Below, one piece after another: positions 13,313-25,484 of a stretch of DNA of 64,000 nt. The stretch is from Marchantia polymorpha subsp. ruderalis (Eukaryota > Streptophyta > Marchantiopsida > Marchantiales > Marchantiaceae): positions 13,648,001 through 13,712,000 of the forward strand of contig AP031358.1 of the NCBI GenBank assembly GCA_037833965.1. Direction: 5' to 3'. Under the pieces are notes generated by a model, which worked only from the letters and a program-made list of their open reading frames with translations, made no database searches and was not told the DNA's origin. Numbering within the stretch: position 1 is the stretch's first letter; each line of letters begins with the position of its first letter. The position numbers were made by a program, and so were the translations under genes.

Positions 13313-13782
13313 ATGCTTCGTGAGACAAACAGAGATGTGGGAGGATTCCTTTGCTTTGAGTCCGACCAATAGTGTGTGCACCTGCACAGCATGAAGATGC
13401 CTATGCGATCAGGTCTGAGTCTGTTATCGGTTTACAACAGTGCAACAGAAGCTACTGCAATTGGTAGTTCAGAGATGTATCCAAATCAGACTCTTGATAC
13501 TGTAGTACATGAATCGAGTCAGAGGTCGAGACGTAGTTCAAAGGCGAAACCAATATCTCTTACTGTAACGATCAAAATCTACCCTCTTAAGCAGAGGAGG
13601 AAGGACAGAGGGAGGGGGCTTTAGCTCTCTCTGCATTTGGTCGAGTTTCAAGTTTAGGTGACATTACACTCATCACTCGGCCAACGGACGACTTCCACGT
13701 GGTGTCCCACTACGCTAGCACTGGTGTTTATTTTTCCCTTACGCTAACGCTGCTGTTTATTGTCCTCCGTGGTTTTCGCGCA

Positions 13783-13920
13783 TAGACCGGATCTTCCTTA
13801 GGTAACCCGAGTCCTCGGAAACTTGGCATCCGACAACGAATTCGGTCCGCTTCATGAGCGCAGCTGGAATTGGTTCCGACGGCCAGCTTCGTTGGACACT
13901 GTTGGAGAGCTGTAGCTGTA
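13783..13920 (+). repeat. Dispersed ~135-bp direct repeat, copy A
   Basis: This block, with CCTTAGGTA, CCCGAGTCCTCGG, TTCGGTCCGCTTC and GAGCGCAGCTGGA, recurs in the same order and strand at about 21733-21868 with some base changes. The two copies bracket the satellite array. Confidence 0.75.
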
Positions 13921-14400
13921 AATATTGTCGGTGATATTTGGAAATCAAAAGTCGACCAGAAAACAGCTCTCCAGTGGATTCGAACAGCAGATCAGAATCT
14001 AGAACCTTCCAAAAAAAAAAGATCACCAAAAACGGATACAAGAATTTTGTATCGGAAGTCGTTAGAATGGACGTTTTCTCGAAAATACTGCTGATCAGTG
14101 TAAGCCAATCAACGGGTTACGAAGGCCTCCAAATTCACCCTTGGCTAGCGATAGGTTCGTTGCAGGTTACCACGTATTGTTACTAACAATTTGTTAGTAA
14201 GTTGACGTGATGATCGAGGCTGGAAGACGATTGAGTAGAAAAAGCAAGGCCTCACAGTAAAGCCACTTTTAGAGCTTTCATGTTTGGGTCTGCAGCGACT
14301 TGAGCGCAGACCCAGCATCCATACGAGCGAGAGCAGGGGCTGCACAGAGCTCTGCATGCGCCCGGGGCCATTTTACCTGAGCACTGCCTCGTCGAGCATT

Positions 14401-14595
14401 ATGGGGGTGTCAGACCAGAACCGGAACCGGAAGATTGAAGAATATATGGAAGACTACACACGCGCATATCAACTGCGACTGAGAAAGAACTCAACGGCTT
14501 TTGCAGCCGCCTTGATCCTTTTGACTTGGATCATGTGGGCGCATCAGCACTCACAGAAACTAGAGAAAGGTCTCAAAAAGATAATTGATCTTCTC
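14401..14595 (+). CDS. Possible first exon of a small membrane protein (unrecognised)
   Basis: From an ATG at 14401 an open frame of 65 codons reads as a charged N-terminus (MGVSDQNRNRKIEEYMEDY), one hydrophobic segment (AFAAALILLTWIMWA) and a charged tail (HQHSQKLEKGLKKIIDLL). The frame runs to ..CTCAG and then meets GTAGCA, the start of the 175-bp satellite. It therefore ends either at the TAG or at a splice donor. The family is unknown to me. The composition looks like real coding sequence, but no second exon was found after the array, so it may be a broken gene. Confidence 0.4.
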
Positions 14596-17500
14596 AGGTA
14601 GCAAAAGTTGTGGGTGGACTGTAGGTGGAATCAGAGTTTTGAGAAGTGAAAGAAAAAGCCAATTGGCTAAGAGTAATCACTTGTTTGAACTCAGGAGGAA
14701 GGACAGAAAAAGTCACTAAGAGTGACTAAGAGTAATTTTTTCTCTGAAAACTATTCTATTTTCTCATCTCAGGTAGCAAATGCATTGAGTGGAATGTAGG
14801 TGGAATCAGAGTTTTGGGAAGTGAAAGAAAAAGCCAATTGGCTAAGAGTAATTACTTGTTTGAACTCAGGAAGAAGGACAGAAAAAGTCACTAAGAGTGA
14901 CTAAGAGTAATTTTTTCTCTGAAAACTGTTCTATTTTCTCATCTCAGGTAGCAAATGCATTGGGTGGACTGTAGGTGGAATCAGAGTTTTGAGAAGTGAA
15001 AGAAAAAGCCAATTGGCTAAGAGTAATCACTTGTTTGAACTCAGGAAGAAGGACAAAAAAAGTCACTAAGAGTGACTAAGAGAAATTCTTTCTCTGAAAA
15101 CTGTTCTATTTTCTCATCTCAGGTACCATATGCATTGAGTGGAATGTAGGTGGAATCAGAGTTTTGGGAAGTGAAAGAAAAAGACTATTGGCTAAGAGTA
15201 ATCACTTGTTTGAACTCAGGAAGAAGCACAGATGAAGTCACTAAGAGTGACTAAGAGTAATTTTTTCTCTGAAAACTGTTCTATTTTCTCATCTCAGGTA
15301 GCAAATGCATTGAGTGGAATGTAGGTGGAATCAGAGTTTTGAGAAGTGAAAGAAAAAGCCAATTGGCTAAGAGTAATCACTTGTTTGAACTCAGGAGGAA
15401 GGATAGAAAAAGTCACTGAGAGTGACTAAGAGTAATTTTTTCTCTGAAAACTGTTCTATTTTCTCATCTCAGGTAGCAAATGCATTGGGTGGAATGTAGG
15501 TGGAATCAGAGTTTTGGGAAGTGAAAGAAAAAGCCAATTGGCTTAGAGTAATCACTTGTTTGAACTCAGGAAGAAGTACAGAAAAAGTCGCTAAGAGTGA
15601 CTAAGAGTAATTTTTTCTCTGAAAACTGTTCTATTTTCTCATCTCAGGTAGCAAATGCATTGGATGGAATGTAGGTGGAATCAGAGTTTTGGGAAGTGAA
15701 AGAAAAAGCCAATTGGCTAAGAGTAATCACTTGTTTGAACTCAGGAGGAAGGACAGAAAAAGTCACTAAGAGTGACTAAGAGTAAGTTTTTCTCTAAAAA
15801 ATGTTCTATTTTCTCATCTCAGGTAGCAAATGCATTGCGTGGACTGTAGGTGGAATGAGAGTTTTGGGAAGTGAAAGAAAAAGTCAATTGGCAAAGAGTA
15901 ATCACTTGTTTGAACTCAGGAGGAAGGACAGAAAAAGTCACTAAGAGTGACTAAGAGAAATTCTTTCTCTGGAAACTGTTCTATTTTCTCATCTCAGGTA
16001 GCAAATGCATTGCGTGGAATGTAGGTGGAATGAGAGTTTTGGGAAGTGAAAGAAAAAGACTATTGGCTAAGAGTAATCACTTGTTTGAACTCAGGAAGAA
16101 GTACAGAAAAAGTCACTAAGAGTGACTAAGAGTAATTTTTTCTCTGAAAACTGTTCTATTTTCTCATCTCAGGTAGCAAATGCATTGAGTGGAATGTAGG
16201 TGGAATCAGAGTTTTCGGAAGTGAAAGAAAAAGACTATTGGCTAAGAGTAATCACTTGTTTGAACTCAGGAAGAAGCACAGATGAAGTCACTAAGTGTGA
16301 CTAAGAGTAATTTTTTCTCTGAAAACTGTTCTATTTTCTCATCTCAGGTAGCAAATGCATTGCGTGGACTGTAGGTGGAATGAGAGTTTTGGGAAGTGAA
16401 AGAAAAAGTCAATTGGCAAAGAGTAATCACTTGTTTGAACTCAGGAGGAAGGACAGAAAAAGTCACTAAGAGTGACTAAGAGAAATTCTTTCTCTGGAAA
16501 CTGTTCTATTTTCTCATCTCAGGTAGCAAATGCATTGCGTGGAATGTAGGTGGAATGAGAGTTTTGGGAAGTGAAAGAAAAAGACTATTGGCTAAGAGTA
16601 ATCACTTGTTTGAACTCAGGAAGAAGTACAGAAAAAGTCACTAAGAGTGACTAAGAGTAATTTTTTCTCTGAAAACTGTTCTATTTTCTCATCTCAGGTA
16701 GCAAATGCATTGAGTGGAATGTAGGTGGAATCAGAGTTTTCGGAAGTGAAAGAAAAAGACTATTGGCTAAGAGTAATCACTTGTTTGAACTCAGGAAGAA
16801 GCACAGATGAAGTCACTAAGAGTGACTAAGAGTAATTTTTTCTCTGAAAACTGTTCTATTTTCTCATCTCAGGTAGCAAATGCATTGCGTGGACTGTAGG
16901 TGGAATGAGAGTTTTGGGAAGTGAAAGAAAAAGTCAATTGGCAAAGAGTAATCACTTGTTTGAACTCAGGAGGAAGGACAGAAAAAGTCACTAAGAGTGA
17001 CTAAGAGAAATTCTTTCTCTGGAAACTGTTCTATTTTCTCATCTCAGGTAGCAAATGCATTGCGTGGAATGTAGGTGGAATGAGAGTTTTGGGAAGTGAA
17101 AGAAAAAGACTATTGGCTAAGAGTAATCACTTGTTTGAACTCAGGAAGAAGTACAGAAAAAGTCACTAAGAGTGACTAAGAGTAATTTTTTCTCTGAAAA
17201 CTGTTCTATTTTCTCATCTCAGGTAGCAAATGCATTGAGTGGAATGTAGGTGGAATCAGAGTTTTGGGAAGTGAAAGAAAAAGACTATTGGCTAAGAGTA
17301 ATCACTTGTTTGAACTCAGGAAGAAGCACAGATGAAGTCACTAAGAGTGACTAAGAGTAATTTTTTCTCTGAAAACTGTTCTATTTTCTCATCTCAGGTA
17401 GCAAATGCATTGAGTGGAATGTAGGTGGAATCAGAGTTTTGAGAAGTGAAAGAAAAAGCCAATTGGCTAAGAGTAATCACTTGTTTGAACTCAGGAGGAA

Positions 17501-20420
17501 GGATAGAAAAAGTCACTGAGAGTGACTAAGAGTAATTTTTTCTCTGAAAACTGTTCTATTTTCTCATCTCAGGTACCATATGCATTGAGTGGAATGTAGG
17601 TGGAATCAGAGTTTTGGGAAGTGAAAGAAAAAGACTATTGGCTAAGAGTAATCACTTGTTTGAACTCAGGAAGAAGCACAGATGAAGTCACTAAGAGTGA
17701 CTAAGAGTAATTTTTTCTCTGAAAACTGTTCTATTTTCTCATCTCAGGTAGCAAATGCATTGAGTGGAATGTAGGTGGAATCAGAGTTTTGAGAAGTGAA
17801 AGAAAAAGCCAATTGGCTAAGAGTAATCACTTGTTTGAACTCAGGAGGAAGGATAGAAAAAGTCACTGAGAGTGACTAAGAGTAATTTTTTCTCTGAAAA
17901 CTGTTCTATTTTCTCATCTCAGGTAGCATATGCATTGAGTGGAATGTAGGTGGAATCAGAGTTTTGGGAAGTGAAAGAAAAAGACTATTGGCTAAGAGTA
18001 ATCACTTGTTTGAACTCAGGAAGAAGCACAGATGAAGTCACTAAGAGTGACTAAGAGTAATTTTTTCTCTGAAAACTGTTCTATTTTCTCATCTCAGGTA
18101 GCAAATGCATTGAGTGGAATGTAGGTGGAATCAGAGTTTTGAGAAGTGAAAGAAAAAGCCAATTGGCAAAGAGTAATCACTTGTTTGAACTCAGGAGCAA
18201 GGACAGAAAAAGTCACTAAGAGTGACTAAGAGAAATTCTTTCTCTGGACACTGTTCTATTTTCTCATCTCAGGTAGCAAATGCATTGCGTGTAATGTAGG
18301 TGGAATCAGAGTTTAGAGAAGTGAAAGAAAAAGACTATTGGCTAAGAGTAATCACTTGTTTGAACTCAAGAAGAAGGACAGAAAAAGTCACTAAGAGTGA
18401 CTAAGAGTAATTTTTTCTCTGAAAACTGTTCTATTTTTCTCATCTCAGGTAGCAAATGCATTGAGTGGAATGTAGGTGGAATCAGAGTTTTGAGAAGTGA
18501 AAGAAAAAGACTATTGGCTAAGAGTAATCACTTGTTTGAACTCAGGAGGAAGGACAGAAAAAGTCACTAAGAGTGACTAAGAGTAAGTTTTTCTCTAAAA
18601 AATGTTCGATTTTCTCATCTCAGGTAGCAAATGCATTGCGTGGACTGTAGGTGGAATGAGAGTTTTGGGAAGTGAAAGAAAAAGCCAATTGGCAAAGAGT
18701 AATCACTTGTTTGAACTCAGGAGCAAGGACAGAAAAAGTCACTAAGAGTGACTAAGAGAAATTCTTTCTCTGGAAACTGTTCTATTTTCTCATCTCAGGT
18801 AGCAAATGCATTGGGTGGAATGTAGGTGGAATCAGAGTTTTGGGAAGTGAAAGAAAAAGCCAATTGGCTAAGAGTAATTACTTGTTTGAACCCAGGAGGA
18901 AGTACAAAAAAAGTCACTAAGAGTGACTAAGAGTAAGTTTTTCTCTGAAAAATGTTCTATTTTCTCGTCTCACGTAGCAAATGCATTAGGTGGAATGTAG
19001 GTGGAATCAGAGTTTTGGGAAGTGAAAGAAAAAGACTATTGGCTAAGAGTAATCACTGGTTTGAACTCAGGAAGAAGGACAGAAAAAGTCACCAAGAGTG
19101 ACTAAGAGTAATTTTTTCTCTGAAAACTGTTCTATTTTCTCATCTCAGGTAGCAAATGCATTGGGTGGAATGTAGGTGGAATCAGAGTTTTGGGAAGTGA
19201 AAGAAAAAGACTATTGGCTAAGAGTAATCACTTGTTTGAACTCAGGAAGAAGGACAGAAAAAGTCACTAAGAGTGACTAAGAGTAATTTTTTCTCTGAAA
19301 ACTGTTCTATTTTTCTCATCTCAGGTAGCAAATGCATTGAGTGGAATGTAGGTGGAATCAGAGTTTTGAGAAGTGAAAGAAAAAGACTATTGGCTAAGAG
19401 TAATCACTTGTTTGAACTCAGGAGGAAGGACAGAAAAAGTCACTAAGAGTGACTAAGAGTAATTTTTTCTCTGAAAACTATTCTATTTTCTCATCTCAGG
19501 TAGCAAATGCATTGGATGGAATGTAGGTGGAATCAGAGTTTTGGGAAGTGAAAGAAAAAGCCAATTGGCTAAGAGTAATTACTTGTTTGAACCCAGGAGG
19601 AAGTACAAAAAAAGTCACTAAGAGTGGCTAAGAGTATTACTTTCTCTGAAAACTGTTCTATTTTTTCATCTTAGGTAGCAAATGCATTGGGTGGAATGTA
19701 GGTGGATACCGAGTTTTGATAAGTGAAAGAAAAAGCCAATTGGCTAAGAGTAATCACTTGTTTGAACTCAGGAAGAAGGACAAAAAAAGTCACTAAGAGT
19801 GACTAAGAGTAAGTTTTTCTCTAAAAAATGTTCTATTTTCTCGTCTCACGTAGCAAATGCATTGGGTGGAATGTAGGTGGAATCAGAGTTTTGGGAAGTG
19901 AAAGAAAAAGACTATTGGCTAAGAGTAATCACTTGTTTGAACTCAGGAAGAAGGACAGAAAAAGTCACTAAGAGTGACTAAGAGTAATTTTTTCTCTGAA
20001 AACTGTTCTATTTTCTCATCTCAGGTAGCAAATGCATTGGGTGGAATGTAGGTGGAATCAGAGTTTTGGGAAGTGAAAGAAAAAGACTATTGGCTAAGAG
20101 TAATCACTTGTTTGAACTCAGGAGGAAGGACAGAAAAAGTCACTAAGAGTGACTAAGAGTAATTTTTTCTCTGAAAACTGTTCTATTTTCTCATCTCAGG
20201 TAGCAAATGCATTGGGTGGAATGTAGGTGGAATCAGAGTTTTGGGAAGTGAAAGAAAAAGCCAATTGGCTAAGAGTAATTACTTGTTTGAACCCAGGAGG
20301 AAGTAAAGAAAAAGTCACTAAGAGTGGCTAAGAGTATTACTTTCTCTGAAAACTGTTCTATTTTTTCATCTTAGGTAGCAAATGCATTGGGTGGAATGTA
20401 GGTGGATACCGAGGTTTGAC
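14596..20420 (+). repeat. 175-bp satellite, 33 full tandem copies plus a partial one, with higher-order structure
   Basis: Unit starts (AGGTAGCAAATGCATTG) fall at 14596, 14771, 14946, 15121, 15296, 15471 and onward every 175 bp to 20373, with two one-base insertions in T runs. Units are mostly over 90% alike by eye. Each carries the dyad GTCACT-AAG-AGTGAC and a T-rich tract ending ATCTCAG. Variant units form higher-order repeats: a trimer (525 bp) starts at 15821, 16346 and 16871, and an alternating dimer (350 bp) runs from 17221 to about 18270, with the same dimer at 15121-15470. This pattern points to unequal exchange. 175 is not a multiple of 3 and no reading frame crosses the array. Confidence 0.98.
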
Positions 20421-21732
20421 TACACCTTAGTTAAATCTCATTCGTATTTATCATTATTTTTTATCAATAAAAGCGATACCGGATATGATTGGATATGGAT
20501 GAAATTCATTGTTATATCTACACCTGGAAACAAGCTCGTGTCAATTTCGGGTGGAACACGAGATGAAGCAGGAGCGCGCGCTGCAGCTTTAGATTTTCTC
20601 TGATAAGTCCGCTGCTTTCATCCGACCTTTCTCTCTTGAGAAGGTCGGTCGGTCCATCCTACCTACTCTGTCTAAGTAGATCGAGAGACGCATCTCCCAC
20701 AGTCACATGTATCATGAATTGTTGTAGCAGCGAACATACAGCTGCTGTATCCAAAACAGGAGAACCAGTTCTAACACTAACGATACCATGTAGCCCAAAA
20801 GTAGCCACTCTTGTGGACCCAATCTAATCTGTGTGCTAATCTAGCCAAGCATACGTGATTTCCGATAGCTCATGCGAGTGATCTCTTCACCAGCCAGCCC
20901 CACAATTTTGCAACGATAAGCAGTATCATAATGACTACGACTGAGAAGCAATTTTTCACCCGGTTCAAAGTTTTGTGTAACCCTTCAGGAGCCAATGCGC
21001 TTCTGGTCCAGAAGGTTCAATCTTCCGTTAACGTACATCATTCAGTTGTAGAAGGACGACTTCCAAGACTTCGCGCTGTAGATGATTTTATGTGTGTCCC
21101 GATTTTCGATTCTAGATGCATCTGGAAAATCTTCTGAAACGACGAAATCCCACTCAAAACCTGGTTCGTCGTCTGCAATTGTTAGAACTATACCGTCTCC
21201 GCCAGCAGTACCTACCTTTCCGTCCATTCGCTGCAATGACCCAGCAACCGTTTCGGCTCTCAGACTTTGTGATGTGGAAGTGATCGACATACTGATTGAG
21301 TCATCATCACAAAGTTTGAGTTCACCGCCGATTTGTTCATGCTGTCGACCAAAACCCGCTTCGTCGCAACATGGATGATACAGTATATCTGTTACTCTCG
21401 AACGTTTTATTTCATCATAAATCATAAATTTTATTTATCTATTTATTTCTGTCAGAGATTGATGAAATCCGCATGACCGCGCGTCGGGACTTAAGAGCAA
21501 CATTTTTCTGCTGGTAATGTTATCTTGTCTAAGAGCAGACCCTAGATTCGTTCAGCTCATTCGAATTTCCCATTCTTGAAGACCTGTGAACTAGCTTTGT
21601 CTTGAGGATATCGCCCAGTGGTCCCTTTGTTTCCTAAAGATTGTCGTACATTTTTCAATTTTTCAATCAATTTTTCCAACAATTCGAAAAGTCGTTCTCA
21701 TTGGATCATTTTCCTCCGTGAATATCCTGCAT
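20421..21732. other. Unassigned DNA right of the satellite
   Basis: No recognisable gene. A minus-strand frame of 127 codons ending at 21042 is acidic and protein-like (GGDGIVLTIADDEPGFEWD), but the opposite strand is open too and no family is recognised. It may be an exon of a lost gene. Confidence 0.3.
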
Positions 21733-21868
21733 ACACCGATTCTTCCTTAGGTAGCCCGAGTCCTCGGGACTTGGCATTCGACTGCGACTTCGGTCCGCTT
21801 CGTGAGCGCAGCTGGATTGGTTTGACGGCCGCCTTCGGTGGACATTGTTCGAGTGCTGGGGCTGGGTG
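21733..21868 (+). repeat. Dispersed ~135-bp direct repeat, copy B
   Basis: This is the second copy of the block at 13783-13920, in the same orientation with substitutions and small indels. It sits about 420 bp left of the inverted P450 pseudogene. Confidence 0.75.
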
Positions 21869-22284
21869 CGTAGGCGTCGCTCGGTTCGAGATGCACGAGA
21901 TGGAGATTTATCAGAAATGCGCGTCAGATCGTCGAGTGTTTCGCATCGGTCTTACTGCTGGGATGCAGCTGCGTCATCGCCCCGGCGTCTTTGCAAACTG
22001 TTCTAAACTGAAGCAACTTTGGCATGGGCAGGTGAGCCAGGCTCATCTCCAAAGAGTCCACCTTCTACGTCAAGCAGACTCCAGATCTTCACTGGCGCCC
22101 TTTCTTCTTCGCCACTCACAAGGATCAGATGTCAAATCGAGGTCTAGGATATGAACCCGCTGGAGGCAAACATCACAAATGTCTAGTCCTCCCCTGTTGT
22201 ACAAACACGTGGAAGCAGAGGATTCTCCTTGCAGTGTAGCACCCAGAAACAAAGATTCAAAAAGATAGTGGTTCCACATCCACA

Positions 22285-23221
22285 TGTTGTCCGCAAAGTT
22301 CTGAAAGTCATCTGTCGCCTCAAATCCTGCACAAGTCACTTTCTAAACGATGATGGCGCAAAAAATGGCGACATGCTGCACCCGCGACAGAAAGGAATCA
22401 TGATTTTAACGAGAGAAACATGAGCTGGTGTCCGTGAGAGACGACAGGAATTGAAACGGAGGCCAAATGCGAGCCATTTTGCAGTCTGTGAGAAGAACAA
22501 ACTCTGGAATTGGTACAGCCTTGAGTAGACTTAGAACTAATTCTTTGTTCTGGGTGTCGAGGACAGAAATTAGCAGCACTTTGTAGAGCACTTTTCCCTC
22601 AGCTATCTGTATTGACTGGTTGTCCACGTGAGATGCTCTTCAAACAAAATGAGACCTCTTCTATTAGACAGGACACGTTCGATGTAATTCTTAGAGCTCT
22701 GTCAATTATTCCTTAGAAGGAGATAGTTATGTGACCAGACTTCCAATCAATTGGACTTGTACCTGAAATTAGTCCATCCGCTTTTGTGAAAGAAGTTCTG
22801 TGGTAAACATTTTCCGGGCTAGACGATAGTGGTCATTCAAAGGACTCCATATTAGATCCTGAGCTTTCTTGAACACCATGTCTACCATAACCTCCGAAGG
22901 GCGAGACGCAAATATGTGATCTTGAATCTTCAAAATCTCCCTGGCCACATCCGAAGAAGTTACAACCACAACATTTACAGCTCCCAGTTCCAGCCACACT
23001 ATGGGTCCATATTTTTCAGCGATTGTGGCGAGGGAGTGGTGAGGCATCCCGAATGAAAGGTGATGGAAATGTCCAATCAATGGCAACGATGGGGTCCCAG
23101 GAGGTCGTTCCCCGCCCGTATATCTTACACTCTTGAAAACCTTCAGCTGGACGTACAGGAAAACCAGTGCTGCCAGAAATTGCACAGACCCGCCCGTGAG
23201 TACGGCAATGAGGTCCTCCAT
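22285..23221 (-). pseudogene. Cytochrome P450 pseudogene: inverted partial copy of the 10.7-kb gene
   Basis: Reading the minus strand from an ATG at 23221, exon 1 is almost the same as the intact P450: same anchor, a proline hinge changed to PPGTP, and DHIFASRPS present. It ends early at a TAA (22769-22771), where the intact gene encodes the Ser after RID. Homology continues through intron 1 (about 22768-22320) into the first ~35 bases of exon 2 (DLRRQMTFRTLR), and stops near 22285. Exon 2 is then replaced by unrelated sequence, and exon 3 with the heme loop is missing. It cannot make a P450. It arose by duplication and inversion of the neighbouring gene, since the intron is retained and so it is not a retrocopy. 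Confidence 0.92.
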
Positions 23222-23685
23222 ATCTCTCACCTCTATGGCTTGTGCAACGCGGATGAAAGCCCCTGACTAAAACAATGACTCCCCCGATATCAAGGCCAAA
23301 ACACGGGATGCCACAATATGTGGTATTTGAAGTGTCACTGCAAGCTAACCATGCAGACGCACATGCGCAGGCTGACTTTGATTGTCCGGTGGTCGAGACT
23401 AGTCTTCTTTTTTTATTACTAATTTTTCCAGGATAATTTATCATATGTGGGAGGAACGAGGCACGAAAAGAAAAAAATTAAAAAAGAATGAGGAAAAAGA
23501 GATTGCAACACAGACATGCGATCAATGGAGCCCCTATATGAGTGGCTTGGCGCAACGTTGGATTCCGCTCGTGCACTTCATAGTATAGTTGATAGAGTAG
23601 AGTTCAGAATCGAGTAATTAAACAACATTTAACTGAGCATTTATATAAGCATCATAAAAAGAGCTTCTCTATGGCCAACGAACAT
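23222..23685 (-). repeat. P450 upstream region, inverted copy (left arm)
   Basis: On the minus strand this carries the sequence that precedes the P450 ATG (ACCACATATTGTGG, TTTGGCCTTGAT, CTTTCATC-GCGTTGCACAAG), extended outward by a segment ending GAAGCTCTTTTTATGATG. That outer segment is absent from the 10.4-kb copy as read, but is present in the right arm at 25485-25965. Confidence 0.8.
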
Positions 23686-24369
23686 GTTTTCTACTTTTTA
23701 AATATCTCATTGAAAAGAGACAGCAGGCTAATTATTATAGGTCGATTGTCAGTGATACTTTTTTTGGCGTTATTGCCAGGTTTTAGATGTCACCTCTATT
23801 ATCTAAGAGAGAAATATCAGTACGGGATTTTTGTCTCTTGGACACAGTCCAACTACCCGTTGCACAAAAGCAATGGAACGCATTGGATACTAGATCATTC
23901 GAATACTGATAAACGTGATTATAAAAAATCTTCCAATTTCTATTCTTATGAAATCTTCGATAACTTGTAAAGATTGATGTAAGAAACATATACATGAATA
24001 AGCAGAAGGTTTCTGGTACATAGTTGCATAGATGGCATCAATGAAAATATCTAATCAAATTCTTATATACTGACAAGGACATTATCGTAAAAAGTATACC
24101 TAAAAATATGCCCGATCGCAAGCGGCTCTTAATCAATGTGAATGTGTTTAATCCTTATTCCGCCTACGACGCCCTGTTTGATAAGATACGCATTAAAGTT
24201 AAGGTATATTTTATGGTTTTAAGAGTATCAAAATAATAATTGCATTCCTCTGAGCGTCCTTACAAACTTTTATCCTCGAGATGAATCCCAGATTATGATT
24301 CGACAATTTCAGGTGCTCTAGAAGTACGAGAAGTTGCCGTTTTGAGAAAATATACTAAATTCCTTAAGA

Positions 24370-25280
24370 CATGTGAAAACTAACAATGCGAGCTAAAAGT
24401 TCCACCTCTTGAAATGATGAAATAATCAGTAGAGAATCTAATGATATCCAAGTTATCAGCCAACTAGCATGAGAAAAGCTTTCATCCCTAATTTCCTGTT
24501 TTCTATAATCATATAAAGACTGCCATTCAAGTACCTTAGTACTCTCTTCAGACATCTCCAATGTCATGCAGTTGGAACATTAGTGTATCTGGCTAGAGCT
24601 CCCATGAAGTAAGTTATTTCTGGTTTTGTACTCACCATAGCAAACACGAGTGAACCTAGTGCAGTCTGCCATAGGAATTGCAAGTCTTCAATGGTTTCCG
24701 TGCTAGTTTCATCGATCTCCTTCATCAACCTGCAGCCATGTTCCAAGGAGGTATAGACAGGTTTGGTATTTTCCATTTTCTACCTATCTCCAATGTACTT
24801 GGTTTGGCTCAATCTAATCCATACTTCCTTTCTGTTTCTGTCAATGTGGACCTAGAAGAAACTTTACCGTACTTGATACTGTAAAAACCCGTGACAAAAG
24901 TGTCTTACTCCCTTCCCTATCAACAAAAAATCATCAACGTAAACTATTTTCAAGAGTTCTTCATTCTTAATGAAGGCACTCAAGTTTGAGTGTGCTCTCA
25001 TGAAGGCTTGCATCCTCATATAAGCATCAAGCTTATGGTAGCAACTCATAGGAGCTTGCTTTAGCCCATACAAGGCTTTTCTGAGCAAGCAAACTTTCTC
25101 AGACTTGGAGTGGCCATATGGTACATCCTTGTAGATTTGTTTCCCCTAATTTCCATTCAACAATGCTGTCATCAGATCTAGTTGCTAGATCTCCCACTTA
25201 TTTTCAACTGCTAGAGCTAACAACATTCTGATAGATCACACCTTGCAACAAGAATGTAGGTTTAAAGGTTGTCTACATCA
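24370..25280 (-). mobile_element. Ty1/Copia LTR-retrotransposon fossil (reverse transcriptase and RNase H remnants)
   Basis: The minus strand shows Copia reverse-transcriptase signatures (ALYGLKQAP, YVDDFLLIGKG, GSLVFAMVSTKPEITY), preceded by a decayed TA.LNG block and followed by RNase H-like remnants. No LTRs, gag or integrase are seen. The piece is clearly broken, with several breaks, and looks old. It lies between two opposed copies of the P450 upstream region. Confidence 0.85.
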
Positions 25281-25484
25281 GGTTGTCAATTGTATACCCT
25301 GGCTACTCATCTTGCACTCTACTTCAGAATTTCACTAGCAATTCCTCTCTTCACCTTGAAGTTTCATCTGCGTCCAATTGTGCAAGATCTCTTCCGGTTG
25401 GAAAATTTACAGATTTCCATGTGCAATTTACTTTTTTGAGATTTTTTCTCTTCAATTACAATTGCTTTATTATATATGGATGAA

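Noticed and set aside
14596-20420. CRISPR-like array
   Set aside because: The 175-bp units abut directly with no unique spacers, and the genome is a plant nuclear one.
14596-20420. Centromere
   Set aside because: Unit length and higher-order structure resemble centromeric DNA, but only 33 copies are present between genes. No evidence supports centromere function.
21042-21425. A 127-codon minus-strand frame as a gene
   Set aside because: It is protein-like in parts, but no start context, splice partners or family are visible, and the opposite strand is open too.
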